DNA of 64,000 nucleotides from Clavibacter zhangzhiyongii (GTDB lineage: Bacteria; Actinomycetota; Actinomycetes; Actinomycetales; Microbacteriaceae): positions 744,001 through 808,000 of the forward strand of contig NZ_CP061274.1 in assembly GCF_014775655.1 (NCBI RefSeq), read 5' to 3'. Shown here piece after piece: positions 36,563 through 48,368 of this stretch (position 1 is the first letter of the stretch; every line of letters begins with the position of its first letter). Both the position numbers and the translations under genes were made by a program. The notes beneath the pieces were generated by a model that was not told the origin of the DNA, ran no database searches, and worked only from the letters and a program-made list of their open reading frames with translations.

Positions 36563-37414
36563 GTGGCCGCGACGGCGCGCCGGACGCTCGTGATGGGGAT
36601 CCTCAACGCCACCCCCGACTCGTTCAGCGACGGCGGCCGCCACCTCGTGCTCGACGACGCGCTCGCGCACGCGCGCGGGATGGTCCGCGCGGGCGCCGAC
36701 ATCGTCGACGTGGGCGGCGAGTCCACCCGGCCGGGCGCCGCGCGCGTCGACGCCGACGAGGAGCTGGCGCGCGTGCTGCCGGTCGTCCGCGGCCTCGCGG
36801 CCGAGGGGATCCTCGTGAGCGTCGACACCATGCGCGCCGCGACCGCCGAGGCGTGCGTCCAGGCCGGCGCGCGGATCGTCAACGACGTGTCGGGCGGGCT
36901 CGCGGACGAGGCGATGGCGCGCGTGGTCGCCGACGCCGGCGTCGACTACGTCGCCATGCACTGGCGCGGCCACAGCGCCACCATGGCCGCCCGCGCGACG
37001 TACGCCGACGCGGTCGGCGAGGTGCGCGCCGAGCTGCGGGCGCGCATCGACGCGCTGCGCGAGGCCGGCATCGACCCCGCGCGCCTCGTGCTCGACCCGG
37101 GCCTCGGCTTCGCCAAGGACGCGGCGCACGACTGGCAGCTCCTCGGATCCCTCGACGCCGTCACGGACCTCGGCCACCGCGTGCTCGTGGGCGCCTCCCG
37201 CAAGCGCTTCCTCGGGCGGCTGCTGCCGGAGGGCGCCCCCGTCGCCGACCGCGACGTGCCGACCGCCGTCGTCAGCGCGCTGTCCGCGCGCGCCGGGGCA
37301 TGGGCGGTGCGCGTGCACGACGTCGCGTCCACGCGCGCCGCGCTCGCGGTCGAGGAGGCCTGGGCGCGCGGCCGGGCCGAGGCGCAGGCCGCCGCCGCCG
37401 GTCTGTCAGAGTAG
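36563..37414 (+). CDS. folP: Dihydropteroate synthase
   Basis: The 283-residue TIM-barrel enzyme joins dihydropterin pyrophosphate and p-aminobenzoate; it is the sulfonamide target. MGILNATPDSFSDGG (~10-24) and DIVDVGGESTRPGA (~47-60) are the two conserved pterin/PABA-binding loops, and DPGLGFAKDAAHDW and GASRKRFLG complete the site. GTG 36563 is two bases after the folE stop. Loops involved in sulfonamide resistance look like wild type. Confidence 0.96.
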   Translation: MAATARRTLVMGILNATPDSFSDGGRHLVLDDALAHARGMVRAGADIVDVGGESTRPGAARVDADEELARVLPVVRGLAAEGILVSVDTMRAATAEACVQAGARIVNDVSGGLADEAMARVVADAGVDYVAMHWRGHSATMAARATYADAVGEVRAELRARIDALREAGIDPARLVLDPGLGFAKDAAHDWQLLGSLDAVTDLGHRVLVGASRKRFLGRLLPEGAPVADRDVPTAVVSALSARAGAWAVRVHDVASTRAALAVEEAWARGRAEAQAAAAGLSE

Positions 37415-37418
37415 GAGC

Positions 37419-38129
37419 ATGAGCGCCGTGAGCCAGGACCGTGTCGTCGTCTCCCCGCAGGCGGTGCTCGTGCGCATCGCGATCGCCGCGCTCATCGCGT
37501 CCGCGATCCTCGGCGTCGGCCTCACGTTCCCGACCGACCTGGCCGCCGGCGCGGGCGCGCTCGTCGTGGTCGCAAAGGTCGTCGCCGTGGTCGTGGGGCT
37601 CCTCGGATCGCTCGGCGCCGCCTACGCGTCCGTCGTGCTGCTGTCGCCCGTGCTGACCACCGCCGGCGCCGTGCTCTGGCCCACCGCCGTCGTGCTGCTC
37701 GGCACGGCCCTCGGCCTCGTGGCGGCGCTGCCCTTCTCCTCCGACGCGGTCGAGGGGGATCCCTCGCACGGCGTCCTCGGCGTCGTGGCCGCGTCGCTCG
37801 CCGTGCTCGGGATCGCCGCCGCCGTCGCCTGGGCCGTCGTCCAGCGCCGCGTCGCCCGCCTCGCCGCCACCGCCCGGCGCGTCACCGAGACCGGCCGCCG
37901 CACCGCCGCGATCGTCACCGCCGTGCAGCGCCTCGACGGATCCGGCGACGCCGTCCGCGCGCGCCTCACCGTGGCGTTCACCGACGCCGACGGCCGCGAC
38001 CACCATGTGACGCGCACCGTCACCACCGCCGACGCGCTGCTCCCGGCCGTCGGCGGCAAGCTGCCGCTCTGGTACGACCCGGCCGACCCGGGCGACCTCC
38101 CCTCCATCGTCGTGGGCCGCTCATGGTGA
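37419..38129 (+). CDS. DUF3592-like membrane protein inside the folate operon
   Basis: The 236-residue protein has four to five hydrophobic helices (~17-38, ~47-75, ~80-105, ~118-142). A cytoplasmic or extracytoplasmic beta domain follows (~160-236), with VQRLDGSGDAVRARLTVAFTDADG and LWYDPADPGDL near the end, the DUF3592 pattern. Function is unknown. It starts four bases after folP and overlaps folB-folK by seven bases, so it is fully embedded in the operon. Nothing in it suggests a folate enzyme. GTAGGAG precedes the start. Confidence 0.75.
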   Translation: MSAVSQDRVVVSPQAVLVRIAIAALIASAILGVGLTFPTDLAAGAGALVVVAKVVAVVVGLLGSLGAAYASVVLLSPVLTTAGAVLWPTAVVLLGTALGLVAALPFSSDAVEGDPSHGVLGVVAASLAVLGIAAAVAWAVVQRRVARLAATARRVTETGRRTAAIVTAVQRLDGSGDAVRARLTVAFTDADGRDHHVTRTVTTADALLPAVGGKLPLWYDPADPGDLPSIVVGRSW

Positions 38130-39019
38130 CGCCCCTGCCGGTCGACCGCATCCTCCTCACCGGCCTCCGCGTGCAGGCCCACCACGGCGTCCTCGCCCAG
38201 GAGCGCCGCGACGGCCAGCCGTTCGTCATCGACCTGGAGGTCGCGCTCGACCTGGCGCCCGCCGGCGGCAGCGACGAGCTCGGCCGCACCCTCCACTACG
38301 GCGAGCTGGCCGAGGAGGTCGCGGCGGCCGCCGAGCGGGATCCCGTCGACCTCATCGAGACCCTCGCCGAGCGCATCGCGGACGTCGTGCTCGCCCACCC
38401 CGTCGCCCGGTCGGTGCGCGTGACGGTGCACAAGCCGGACGCGCCCATCGCCGTGCCGTTCGACGACGTCGCCGTCGTGATCGAGCGCCGGTCGACCCTG
38501 CCCGCGCCGGGGGAGGCCGTGCGCGCGGTCGTGGCCGTGGGATCCAACCTCGGCGACCGGCGCGCGACCATCGCGAGCGCCGTCGCCCGCATCGACGACG
38601 TGCCCGGCCTCCGCGTCGTCCGCTCCTCCGAGCTCGTGGAGTCCGTCGCCGTGACGCCCGCGGGGGAGGACCCGACGAAGCCCGGCTACCTCAACGGCGT
38701 CGTGCTCGTCGACGCGCGCGTCGGCCCGCACGCGCTCCTCGACGCGCTGGCCGGCATCGAGCGCGACCTCGGCCGCGTGCGCGCCGAGCGCTGGGGCGAC
38801 CGCATCATCGACCTCGACGTCGTCGCGTTCGGCGACGCGCGCATCCACGACGACCGCCTCACGCTCCCGCACCCGCGCGCGGCCGAGCGCGCCTTCGTCC
38901 TCGGGCCGTGGCTGCAGGCGGATCCCGACGCCGAGCTGCCGGGCCGCGGCCGCGTCGACGCGCTGCTCGCCGCGCTCGAGCGGCACGACCGGTCCGACCG
39001 GCCGGAGGCGACGCCGTGA
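38123..39019 (+). CDS. folB-folK: Fused dihydroneopterin aldolase / HPPK
   Basis: The 298-residue bifunctional enzyme covers two successive folate steps. Residues ~1-122 are dihydroneopterin aldolase (GLRVQAHHGVLAQERRDGQPF; then HYGELAEEVAAAAERDPVDLIETLAERIAD). Residues ~133-298 are 6-hydroxymethyl-dihydropterin pyrophosphokinase (AVVAVGSNLGDRRATI, then GIERDLGRVRAERWGDRIIDLDVVAF with the metal-binding aspartates, and LPHPRAAERAFVLGPW). The linker is about ten residues. Separate folB and folK genes are usual in mycobacteria; here they are one frame without a stop between. Confidence 0.95.
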   Translation: MVTPLPVDRILLTGLRVQAHHGVLAQERRDGQPFVIDLEVALDLAPAGGSDELGRTLHYGELAEEVAAAAERDPVDLIETLAERIADVVLAHPVARSVRVTVHKPDAPIAVPFDDVAVVIERRSTLPAPGEAVRAVVAVGSNLGDRRATIASAVARIDDVPGLRVVRSSELVESVAVTPAGEDPTKPGYLNGVVLVDARVGPHALLDALAGIERDLGRVRAERWGDRIIDLDVVAFGDARIHDDRLTLPHPRAAERAFVLGPWLQADPDAELPGRGRVDALLAALERHDRSDRPEATP

Positions 39020-39498
39020 CCCGCACGCGCTCCACGACCCTCATCGCCCTCCTCATCGCGGGCGCGGCCGTCGGCTGGTTCCTCGAGAACGCGCTCGTCA
39101 TGAGCGGCCGGGCGCTCCTCATCCCGCCGCTCACGCTCGGCGCGACCCTGCTCATCGTGGGGATCGTGCTGCTCGCGCTGGCCCGCCCCATCCGCCGGTC
39201 GACGCTCGGCCGCACGCCCGGCCGCATCGACCCGTTCCGCGCCACGCGCGTCGTGCTCCTCGCCAAGGCCTCGGCCCTCGCGGGCGCCCTGCTCGCGGGC
39301 GTCACCGGGGGAGTGCTGGCCTTCGTGCTGGCCCGTCCCGTGCTGCCCGGCGCGTCCTCCGTCGGCCTGGCGGTGGCCGGTACGGTGGGAGCCGTCGTCC
39401 TCCTCGTCGCCGGGCTGGTCGCCGAGCACTGGTGCACGGTCCCGCCCGACGACCCGGACGACCCGCGCCCCGGCGACCCGGCGCGCGAGCTCTCGTAG
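39016..39498 (+). CDS. DUF3180 membrane protein
   Basis: The 160-residue protein has four hydrophobic helices (~7-27, ~33-57, ~83-108, ~116-136) and a Pro/Asp-rich C-terminal tail. This is the DUF3180 layout, a family found almost only downstream of folK in Actinobacteria. GTG 39016 overlaps the folB-folK stop (GTGA). Function is unknown, but strict co-localisation suggests a link to folate or envelope metabolism. Confidence 0.85.
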   Translation: MTRTRSTTLIALLIAGAAVGWFLENALVMSGRALLIPPLTLGATLLIVGIVLLALARPIRRSTLGRTPGRIDPFRATRVVLLAKASALAGALLAGVTGGVLAFVLARPVLPGASSVGLAVAGTVGAVVLLVAGLVAEHWCTVPPDDPDDPRPGDPARELS

Positions 39499-39562
39499 GA
39501 TCCCGCGGCGCCACCGCTCGCGGGATCGGCAGCACCCACCGCAGCACCATCGGAGGAGCACC

Positions 39563-40051
39563 GTGACCGCGAACGTCGACCCGCACGGCGTCCAGTGGCG
39601 CCGCGTCTCCCCGCGCCTCGTCGGCGTCGAGCTGGTGGGCGGCGTGATCACCGCCCTCGTCCTCGGCGGCGTCGCGGCCTTCCTCCTCTCCGTCGACGCG
39701 CCCGGCTGGCTGCCGATCGTGCTCGGCGCCGCCGCGCTCGTCGAGCTCGCGGTGACCCTGGTGATCGTCCCGCGCCGCGTCCGCGCCATGGGCTACCAGC
39801 TGCGCGAGGACGACCTCGTGTTCCGCCGCGGCATCATGTGGACGCGCATCGTCGCCGTGCCGTACGGGCGGATGCAGCTCGTCGACATCACGCGCGGCCC
39901 CGTCGGCCGGGTCCTCGGCCTCGCGGACCTGAAGCTCGTGACCGCGGCGGCCTCGGCCGCCATCCAGATCCCGGGCCTCGCGAACGCCGACGCGGAGGAG
40001 CTCCGCGACCGGCTCGTGGCCCTCGCCGAGACGCGCCGGGCCGGGCTGTGA
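39563..40051 (+). CDS. Small bacterial PH-domain (bPH2, DUF304) membrane protein
   Basis: The 162-residue protein has two adjacent helices (~21-41, ~47-70) followed by one bPH2 domain (~72-155) with YQLREDDLVFRRGIMWTRIVAVPYGRMQLVDI, the standard YdbS-type core. GGAGGAG lies four bases before GTG 39563. It overlaps the larger bPH2 gene by four bases (GTGA), a pairing equivalent to ydbS-ydbT of other bacteria. The biochemical role is not established; a role in envelope homeostasis is often proposed. Confidence 0.88.
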   Translation: MTANVDPHGVQWRRVSPRLVGVELVGGVITALVLGGVAAFLLSVDAPGWLPIVLGAAALVELAVTLVIVPRRVRAMGYQLREDDLVFRRGIMWTRIVAVPYGRMQLVDITRGPVGRVLGLADLKLVTAAASAAIQIPGLANADAEELRDRLVALAETRRAGL

Positions 40052-41844
40052 CGGCGACGCCCGAGGGGCCCTCGGCGGGCGACCCGGTCGCCGCCGCGCC
40101 CGCCGTCCCCGCCGCCGAGGCGCGCATCGCGGAGGAGCTGACCGACGGCGGCTGGCACCGCCTCCACCCCGCCACGCCCCTGCTGCGCGGCGGCGTGGTG
40201 TTCCTCATCGCCATCGGCTTCCTCGTGTCGTCCCTGCGCGAGCAGATCGTCGAGCGCTTCGTCCCCGGCCAGGACGAGTCGGGCGGCGAGGGCGACCTCA
40301 TCCCGTGGCTCGTCGAGTCGGGCGGCCTCCTCTGGGCGGTCCTCGGCCTCCTCGCCTTCACGCTGCTCGCGGTCGGCGTCTCCTACCTCTCGTGGCGGAT
40401 GCACACGTTCCGCGTGACGGAGGAGACCGTCGAGGTGCGCAGCGGCATCCTCTCGCGCACGAACCGGCGCGCCCGGCTCGACCGGATCCAGGGCGTCAAC
40501 ATCACGCGCCCCCTCGTCGCGCGGCTCATCGGCGCGGCCAAGCTCGAGATCCAGGTGGCCGGCAACGACGCCAACCTGCCGCTGCACTACCTCCGCTCCC
40601 GCGACGCCGACGCGTTCCGGCTCCGCGTGCTGCGGCTCGCGTCGGGCGCGCGGGCGGAGGCGGCCGGATCCGCCCCCGCGGCCGCCCCCGGCGCTCCCGC
40701 CCGCGGGTTCGTCGGCTCCCGCGTCGACGACTTCCTCGCCCCCGAGCTCGACCCGGACGCCGCCCCGCCGCAGTCCGTCGTGCGCATCCCGATCCCGCGG
40801 CTGATCGGCGCCGTGCTGCTCTCCGGCCCCACCGTGGTGCTCGTGCTGTTCGTGGCCGTCGGGATCCCGCTCATCGTCCGCTTCGAGGCCTGGTACCTGC
40901 TCGTGCCGCTGCTGCCGACGCTCCTCGGATCCGCCGGCTTCTTCGTCCGGCGCATCACGCGCTCGCTCCGCTACAGCGTCGCCGGCACGCCCGACGGCGT
41001 GCGCGTCGGCTTCGGCCTGCTCTCCACGAGCAACGACACCATCCCGCCCGGCCGGATCCACGCGGTCGAGGTCGTGCAGCCGCTGCTCTGGCGGAAGGCC
41101 GGCTGGTGGGAGATCCGCATCACGCGCGCCTCGCACTCCTCGGCCCCCGGGGCCGCCGGCCAGCAGAACACGTCGATCCTCCCGGTGGGCGACCGCGGCG
41201 ACGTCGACCGCGTGCTCGGCCTCGTCCTCCCGCACCTCGTGGGCGAGGACGCGCTCGCGCTCATCGGCACGGGCATGACGGGCCGCGGCGGCGCCGACGA
41301 CGGCTTCACGACGTCGCCCCGACGCGCGTGGATCCTCAAGCCGTTCTCCTGGCGCCGCACCGGCTTCGCGGTCGACGACTCCGCCTTCCTCGTGCGCCGC
41401 GGCGTGATCTGGCGCCGCCTGGTCGTCGTGCCGCACGCGCGCACGCAGGGCGTCGACCTCACCCAGGGCCCCATCGACCGCCGGCTCGACCTCGTCTCCG
41501 TCCGCGCCGCCACCGTCGCCGGACCCGTCGACACCCGCCTCGGCGCCATCGACCGCGCCACGGGCGTCGAGCTGTCGGCCCGGCTGGTGCGCGCGGCGGT
41601 GGCGTCCGCGGGATCCGACACCTCCGACCGCTGGGGCGCGGAGGCCGCGAGCTGGCCGGCGCCGGGGTCCGCGGCAGCAGACCCGTCGTGGGCGCCGCCC
41701 GTCGCCGAGCCCGCCCTGCCCGTCGCCGAGACCGCGCCGCCCGCGGCAGAGCCGGCGCCGCCCGCGGCCGAGCCCGCGCCGCCCGCGGCCGAGCCCGCAT
41801 CGCCCGCCCCGCGTCACCGATCCACCCCCGAGGACCCCGCATGA
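40048..41844 (+). CDS. Multi-copy bPH2 membrane protein (YdbT-like)
   Basis: The 598-residue protein has three bPH2 domains (~125-200, ~290-380, ~435-520) separated by pairs of hydrophobic helices (~52-68 and ~92-115; ~250-300). Typical cores are [25 protein letters not shown] and [23 protein letters not shown]. The last ~60 residues are a Pro/Ala/Glu repeat tail. It is translationally coupled to the smaller bPH2 gene and to the downstream DUF2520 gene (ATGA). Confidence 0.88.
   Translation: MTATPEGPSAGDPVAAAPAVPAAEARIAEELTDGGWHRLHPATPLLRGGVVFLIAIGFLVSSLREQIVERFVPGQDESGGEGDLIPWLVESGGLLWAVLGLLAFTLLAVGVSYLSWRMHTFRVTEETVEVRSGILSRTNRRARLDRIQGVNITRPLVARLIGAAKLEIQVAGNDANLPLHYLRSRDADAFRLRVLRLASGARAEAAGSAPAAAPGAPARGFVGSRVDDFLAPELDPDAAPPQSVVRIPIPRLIGAVLLSGPTVVLVLFVAVGIPLIVRFEAWYLLVPLLPTLLGSAGFFVRRITRSLRYSVAGTPDGVRVGFGLLSTSNDTIPPGRIHAVEVVQPLLWRKAGWWEIRITRASHSSAPGAAGQQNTSILPVGDRGDVDRVLGLVLPHLVGEDALALIGTGMTGRGGADDGFTTSPRRAWILKPFSWRRTGFAVDDSAFLVRRGVIWRRLVVVPHARTQGVDLTQGPIDRRLDLVSVRAATVAGPVDTRLGAIDRATGVELSARLVRAAVASAGSDTSDRWGAEAASWPAPGSAAADPSWAPPVAEPALPVAETAPPAAEPAPPAAEPAPPAAEPASPAPRHRSTPEDPA
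41734..41796 (+). repeat. 21-base tandem repeat, three copies
   Basis: Three near-identical 21-base units (41734-41754, 41755-41775, 41776-41796) encode APPAAEP repeats at the C-terminus of the YdbT-like protein. Only third-position changes separate them. Confidence 0.85.
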
Positions 41845-42602
41845 CCGACCCGTCCCAGCGTTCCGGCCGCCTCGGCGTCGGCATCATCGGCGCGGGCCGC
41901 GTCGGCCCCGTCCTCGGCCTCGCGCTCGCGGGCGCCGGCCACGCCATCACGGGCATCTCCGCGCTGTCGGAGGCGAGCCTCGAGCGCGCCGAGACGATGC
42001 TCCCCGAGGTCCCCGTGCTCGACATCCCCGAGATCGTCGAGCGCAGCGAGCTCGTGATCCTCGCGGTCCCCGACGCCGAGCTGCCCGGCCTCGTCTCCGG
42101 GCTCGCGGCGCTCGGCGCGTGGCAGCCCGGCCAGCTGGTGATGCACACGTCGGCCGCGCACGGGATCCAGGTGCTCGCGCCCGCGTTCGCCGCCGGCATC
42201 ATCCCGCTCGCCATCCACCCGGCGATGTCGTTCACCGGCACGAGCATGGACCTCAGCCGCATGCTCGACAGCTGGTTCGCCGTGACGGCCCCCGCGCCCG
42301 TGCTCCCCATCGCGCAGGTGCTCGTGGTGGAGATGGGCGGCGAGCCCGTGGTCGTGGAGGAGCGGGACCGCGCCGCGTACGCCGAGGCGATCGCCACCGC
42401 GACCGCGTTCTCCTCCGCGATCGTCGACCAGGCGACGGGCCTCCTCGCGGGCATCGGCGTGGAGGAGCCCGGCCGCGTGCTCGGCCCGCTCATCCGCTCG
42501 GCCGTCGACGACGCCCTCCGCCGCTCCTCCCCGGCCGGCGGCCAGCGCCTCACCACGGGCGACGTCCCGCGTCCGACGGACGACGGGCCCGACGCGGACT
42601 AA
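41841..42602 (+). CDS. Rossmann + DUF2520 reductase-like protein
   Basis: The 253-residue protein begins with a nucleotide-binding loop [18 protein letters not shown] (~12-29) and continues as a Rossmann domain with [15 protein letters not shown] (~69-83). A C-terminal helical DUF2520 domain (~125-240) includes HPAMSF and [20 protein letters not shown]. The fold resembles pyrroline-5-carboxylate and ketopantoate reductases. The gene sits directly upstream of panC, as in many Actinobacteria, so a role in pantothenate synthesis is an attractive but unproven guess. Confidence 0.85.
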   Translation: MTDPSQRSGRLGVGIIGAGRVGPVLGLALAGAGHAITGISALSEASLERAETMLPEVPVLDIPEIVERSELVILAVPDAELPGLVSGLAALGAWQPGQLVMHTSAAHGIQVLAPAFAAGIIPLAIHPAMSFTGTSMDLSRMLDSWFAVTAPAPVLPIAQVLVVEMGGEPVVVEERDRAAYAEAIATATAFSSAIVDQATGLLAGIGVEEPGRVLGPLIRSAVDDALRRSSPAGGQRLTTGDVPRPTDDGPDAD

Positions 42603-42644
42603 CCTGTCCTGTCGCCCGTCCCCACCCGCAAGGAGCACCACGGC

Positions 42645-43523
42645 ATGACGATCCCCGCGCCCACCGTCGTCACCGGCATCGCCGAGCTGCGCGCCCGCGT
42701 CCGCGAGCACCGCGCCGCCCGCGCCGCCGCCGGCGAGGAGGCCGTCGTCGTCCTCGTCCCCACCATGGGCGCGCTGCACGAGGGCCACCTCGCGCACGCC
42801 CGCCGCGCCCGCGAGCTGGGCTCCCTCGTCGTCGTGTCGATCTTCGTGAACCCGCTGCAGTTCGGCGCCGGCGAGGACCTCGACGCGTACCCGCGCACGC
42901 TCGACGCCGACGTCGAGGCGCTCGCCGCCACCGGCGTCGACCTCGTGTTCGCGCCCTCCGCGGCGGAGATGTACCCGGACGGCCCGGCGCGCATCCGCGT
43001 CACGGGGGGATCCGTCGCCCTCGCGCTCGAGGGCCGCTCCCGCCCCGGCCACTTCGACGGCATGCTCACCGTCGTCGCGAAGCTGCTCCACGTCTGCTCG
43101 CCCGACGTCGCCACGTTCGGCCGCAAGGACGCGCAGCAGCTCCACCTCGTGCGCCGCATGGTCCGCGACCTCGACCTGCCCGTCCGCATCGAGGAGCTGC
43201 CCACGGTGCGCGAGCCCGACGGCCTCGCCCTCTCCAGCCGCAACCGCTACCTCGACGACCGCGAGCGCCGCGCCGCCCGCGTCATCCCGGCCGCGCTCGA
43301 GGCGGCCCAGAGCGCCGGATCCCGCGGCATCGACGCCGTCATCGCCGCCGCGCAGTCCGTCGTGATGGGGGAGCCGGCCGTCGCGCTCGACTACTTCCAG
43401 GTGGTGGATCCCGCCACCTTCGAGTCCGTCGACGACGGCTTCACGGGCGTGGCGCTCGCCGTCATCGCGGCCCGCGTCGGCACCACGCGCCTCATCGACA
43501 ACGAGACCGTCGTCATCGCCTGA
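42645..43523 (+). CDS. panC: Pantothenate synthetase
   Basis: The 292-residue enzyme joins pantoate and beta-alanine with ATP. The HxGH nucleotide motif lies in [19 protein letters not shown] (~39-57), followed by [42 protein letters not shown] and [16 protein letters not shown] are family hallmarks, and LSSRNRYLD contains the KMSKS-like loop. AAGGAG precedes ATG 42645. panD is not adjacent, unlike in mycobacteria. Confidence 0.96.
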   Translation: MTIPAPTVVTGIAELRARVREHRAARAAAGEEAVVVLVPTMGALHEGHLAHARRARELGSLVVVSIFVNPLQFGAGEDLDAYPRTLDADVEALAATGVDLVFAPSAAEMYPDGPARIRVTGGSVALALEGRSRPGHFDGMLTVVAKLLHVCSPDVATFGRKDAQQLHLVRRMVRDLDLPVRIEELPTVREPDGLALSSRNRYLDDRERRAARVIPAALEAAQSAGSRGIDAVIAAAQSVVMGEPAVALDYFQVVDPATFESVDDGFTGVALAVIAARVGTTRLIDNETVVIA

Positions 43524-43673
43524 CCCGCGGCCCGCGTCGCCGCGCCCCTGCCGGGCGCGGGCGCGGACCCGCCCGCCGTCGCGCCCGTGCCCGCGCCCCC
43601 TCCGCACCTGCGAGAATCGACGGGAGGCCGTCCGGCCGAGACGCCCCTTCGACCCGCGAGGATCCGCCCGCAC

Positions 43674-45209
43674 ATGACCGACAGCCCGTCAACGCCCGCG
43701 ACCACCCCGACGCCCGCCGCCGTGGAGGAGTCCGTCGAGGACATCGCCGAGCAGAAGGCCGTGCGCCTCGCCAAGCGCGCCCGCCTCGAGGCCGCTGGCG
43801 GTCCCGGCGGCGGCGCGTACCCCGTGCAGGTCCCGGTCACGACCACCATCCCCGCGGTCCGCGCGGAGTTCAGCCACCTCGAGCCCGGCCAGGAGACCGA
43901 CCACGTCGTGGGGCTGGCGGGCCGCGTCGTCCACTTCCGCAACACCGGCAAGCTCTGCTTCGCCACGCTGCAGGCGGGCGACGGCACGCGCATCCAGGCC
44001 ATGATCTCGCTCGCCGAGGTCGGCGAGGAGGCGCTCGCGGCCTGGAAGGAGCTCGTCGACCTGGGCGACCACGTCTTCGTCGCCGGCCGCGTCATCGCGA
44101 GCCGCAAGGGCGAGCTGTCGATCATGGCCACCGAGTGGCGCATCGCGTCGAAGGCCCTGCTGCCCCTGCCGAACCTGCACTCGGAGCTGTCCGACGAGAC
44201 CCGCGTCCGCAGCCGCTACCTCGACCTCATCGTCCGAGACCAGGCGCGCAAGAACGTCCTCGACCGCGCGAAGGTCAACGCCTCCATGCGCGAGACCTTC
44301 CGCCAGCGCGGCTACGTCGAGGTCGAGACGCCCATGCTGCAGGTGATGCACGGGGGCGCCTCGGCTCGCCCCTTCGTCACGCACTCCAACGCCTTCGACA
44401 CCGAGATGTACCTCCGCATCGCGCCCGAGCTCTACCTCAAGCGCGCGGTCGTCGGCGGCATCGACCGCGTCTTCGAGATCAACCGCAACTTCCGCAACGA
44501 GGGCGCCGACAGCACCCACAGCCCCGAGTTCGCGATGCTCGAGGCGTACGAGGCCTACGGCGACTACACCTCCATCGCCGAGCTCACGCAGACCCTCGTG
44601 CAGGACGCGGCGATGGCCGTGGCCGGCAGCCACGTCGTCACGTGGGCCGACGGCACCGAGTACGACCTCGGCGGCGAATGGGACCGCATCTCCATGTACG
44701 GCTCGCTGAGCGAGGCCGCCGGCGTCGAGGTCACGCCGGCCACCACGGTCGACGAGCTGCAGGCCATCGCCGACCGCGAGGGCGTCGTCGTGCCGCTGAG
44801 CACGCACGGCAAGCTCGTCGAGGAGCTATGGGAGCACTTCGTGAAGGGCGGCCTCGAGCGCCCCACCTTCGTGCTCGACTTCCCCGTGGAGACGTCGCCG
44901 CTCACGCGCGCGCACCGTTCCATCGAGGGCGTCGTCGAGAAGTGGGACCTCTACATCCGCGGCTTCGAGCTGGCCACCGGCTACTCCGAGCTCGTGGATC
45001 CCGTCGTGCAGCGCGAGCGCTTCGTCGACCAGGCCCGCCAGTCGGCGCGCGGCGACGACGAGGCCATGCCGCTCGACGAGGAGTTCCTCCGCGCGCTCGA
45101 GCACGGCATGCCGCCGTCGGGCGGCATGGGCATGGGGGTCGACCGGCTCCTCATGGCCATCACCGGCCTCGGCATCCGCGAGACCATCCTGTTCCCCCTA
45201 GTGAAGTAG
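43674..45209 (+). CDS. lysS: Lysyl-tRNA synthetase, class II
   Basis: The 511-residue enzyme charges tRNA-Lys. An N-terminal disordered stretch (~1-25) precedes the OB-fold anticodon domain (~70-175), then the class II core: motif 1 near [14 protein letters not shown], motif 2 [20 protein letters not shown], motif 3 [14 protein letters not shown] at the end. ATG 43674 gives the expected length. It lies 150 bases after panC and is followed eight bases later by a 41-residue ORF. Confidence 0.96.
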   Translation: MTDSPSTPATTPTPAAVEESVEDIAEQKAVRLAKRARLEAAGGPGGGAYPVQVPVTTTIPAVRAEFSHLEPGQETDHVVGLAGRVVHFRNTGKLCFATLQAGDGTRIQAMISLAEVGEEALAAWKELVDLGDHVFVAGRVIASRKGELSIMATEWRIASKALLPLPNLHSELSDETRVRSRYLDLIVRDQARKNVLDRAKVNASMRETFRQRGYVEVETPMLQVMHGGASARPFVTHSNAFDTEMYLRIAPELYLKRAVVGGIDRVFEINRNFRNEGADSTHSPEFAMLEAYEAYGDYTSIAELTQTLVQDAAMAVAGSHVVTWADGTEYDLGGEWDRISMYGSLSEAAGVEVTPATTVDELQAIADREGVVVPLSTHGKLVEELWEHFVKGGLERPTFVLDFPVETSPLTRAHRSIEGVVEKWDLYIRGFELATGYSELVDPVVQRERFVDQARQSARGDDEAMPLDEEFLRALEHGMPPSGGMGMGVDRLLMAITGLGIRETILFPLVK

Positions 45210-45217
45210 GCACAGCA

Positions 45218-45343
45218 ATGCCCCTCGGCCCCAACGGCACCGACCCCAAGAAGCCCACCACCGCGCGCTACGCCCTCTGGATCATCGTGGGCGGCATCGC
45301 CGTCGCGTTCATCGTGCAGGGCCTCGTCGGCATCCTCACGTAG
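45218..45343 (+). CDS. 41-residue single-helix membrane peptide
   Basis: ATG 45218 begins [18 protein letters not shown], followed by one hydrophobic helix (~20-40) ending GLVGILT. It starts eight bases after the lysS stop, with a weak AGG ribosome site, and is probably co-transcribed with lysS. I do not recognise it; the basic stretch followed by a helix suggests a small inner-membrane peptide with the N-terminus inside. Confidence 0.6.
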   Translation: MPLGPNGTDPKKPTTARYALWIIVGGIAVAFIVQGLVGILT

Positions 45344-45352
45344 ATCGCGGCG

Positions 45353-45358
45353 TATCCT
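45353..45358 (+). promoter_or_regulatory. -10-like box of a small membrane protein gene
   Basis: TATCCT lies six bases before ATG 45365 with no ribosome site between, the same spacing as at tilS. It fits a leaderless mRNA. Confidence 0.4.
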
Positions 45359-45364
45359 TCTCGC

Positions 45365-45547
45365 ATGGATGCTTTCTGGGCGAGCGCGATCTGGTCGATC
45401 CTCCCCACCCTCGGCGTGGGGCTGATCTTCTGGTTCATCATGCGCGCCGTCATCCAGGCGGACAAGCACGAGCGGAAGGCCTACGCCGCCATCGAGGCGA
45501 AGGAGCGCGCCCGGATGGGCGTGCCCGCGCCCGACGCCGACCGCTAG
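45365..45547 (+). CDS. 60-residue small membrane protein
   Basis: The protein has one N-terminal helix (~6-29, IWSILPTLGVGLIFWFIMRAV) and a charged cytoplasmic tail (QADKHERKAYAAIEAKERAR) likely to form a short amphipathic helix. Similar small proteins occur beside lysS in Microbacteriaceae as uncharacterised membrane proteins, to my knowledge. Function unknown. It sits where mycobacteria carry lsr2, but has no resemblance to Lsr2. Confidence 0.7.
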   Translation: MDAFWASAIWSILPTLGVGLIFWFIMRAVIQADKHERKAYAAIEAKERARMGVPAPDADR

Positions 45548-45603
45548 GAGCGCATCGCGCGGGGTCCGCCCGCACCCGATCCGCCGCTCGACGCATCGCG
45601 TCA

Positions 45604-45617
45604 CGCCCACGGCGAAC
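45604..45617. promoter_or_regulatory. clpC: Candidate ClgR box upstream of clpC
   Basis: The minus strand reads GTTCGC-CGTGG-GCG, an exact match to the actinobacterial ClgR consensus GTTCGC-N5-GCG. It lies about 80 bases ahead of the clpC ATG. ClgR activates clp genes in Streptomyces and Corynebacterium, so control of clpC is expected. Confidence 0.65.
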
Positions 45618-45698
45618 AGGGGCATGCACTGCTCGAACCCGTCGTTACTCTCTACATATCGGCGCCGGCCCCCTGCCCCGGTGCCCAGGGAGATACAG

Positions 45699-48209
<2,511 letters not shown>

Positions 48210-48224
48210 CACGACGCACCACCA

Positions 48225-48264
48225 CGACGGCCCGTCGTCCCCGAGAGGGGGCGGCGGGCCGTCG
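48225..48264 (+). terminator. Hairpin after clpC
   Basis: CGACGGCCCG (48225-48234) pairs with CGGGCCGTCG (48255-48264) around an inner CCCC-GAGA-GGGG stem. It starts 15 bases after the clpC stop. Confidence 0.7.
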
Positions 48265-48368
48265 CCGTGTCCCCGGGCTGCGGGTGTGCTCCATCCCGCT
48301 GTCGTCCCCCGCGGCCGCGGGCCAGGATGGACGGGGGCGGAACCGCCCCACGAAGGAGATGCTCGCTG

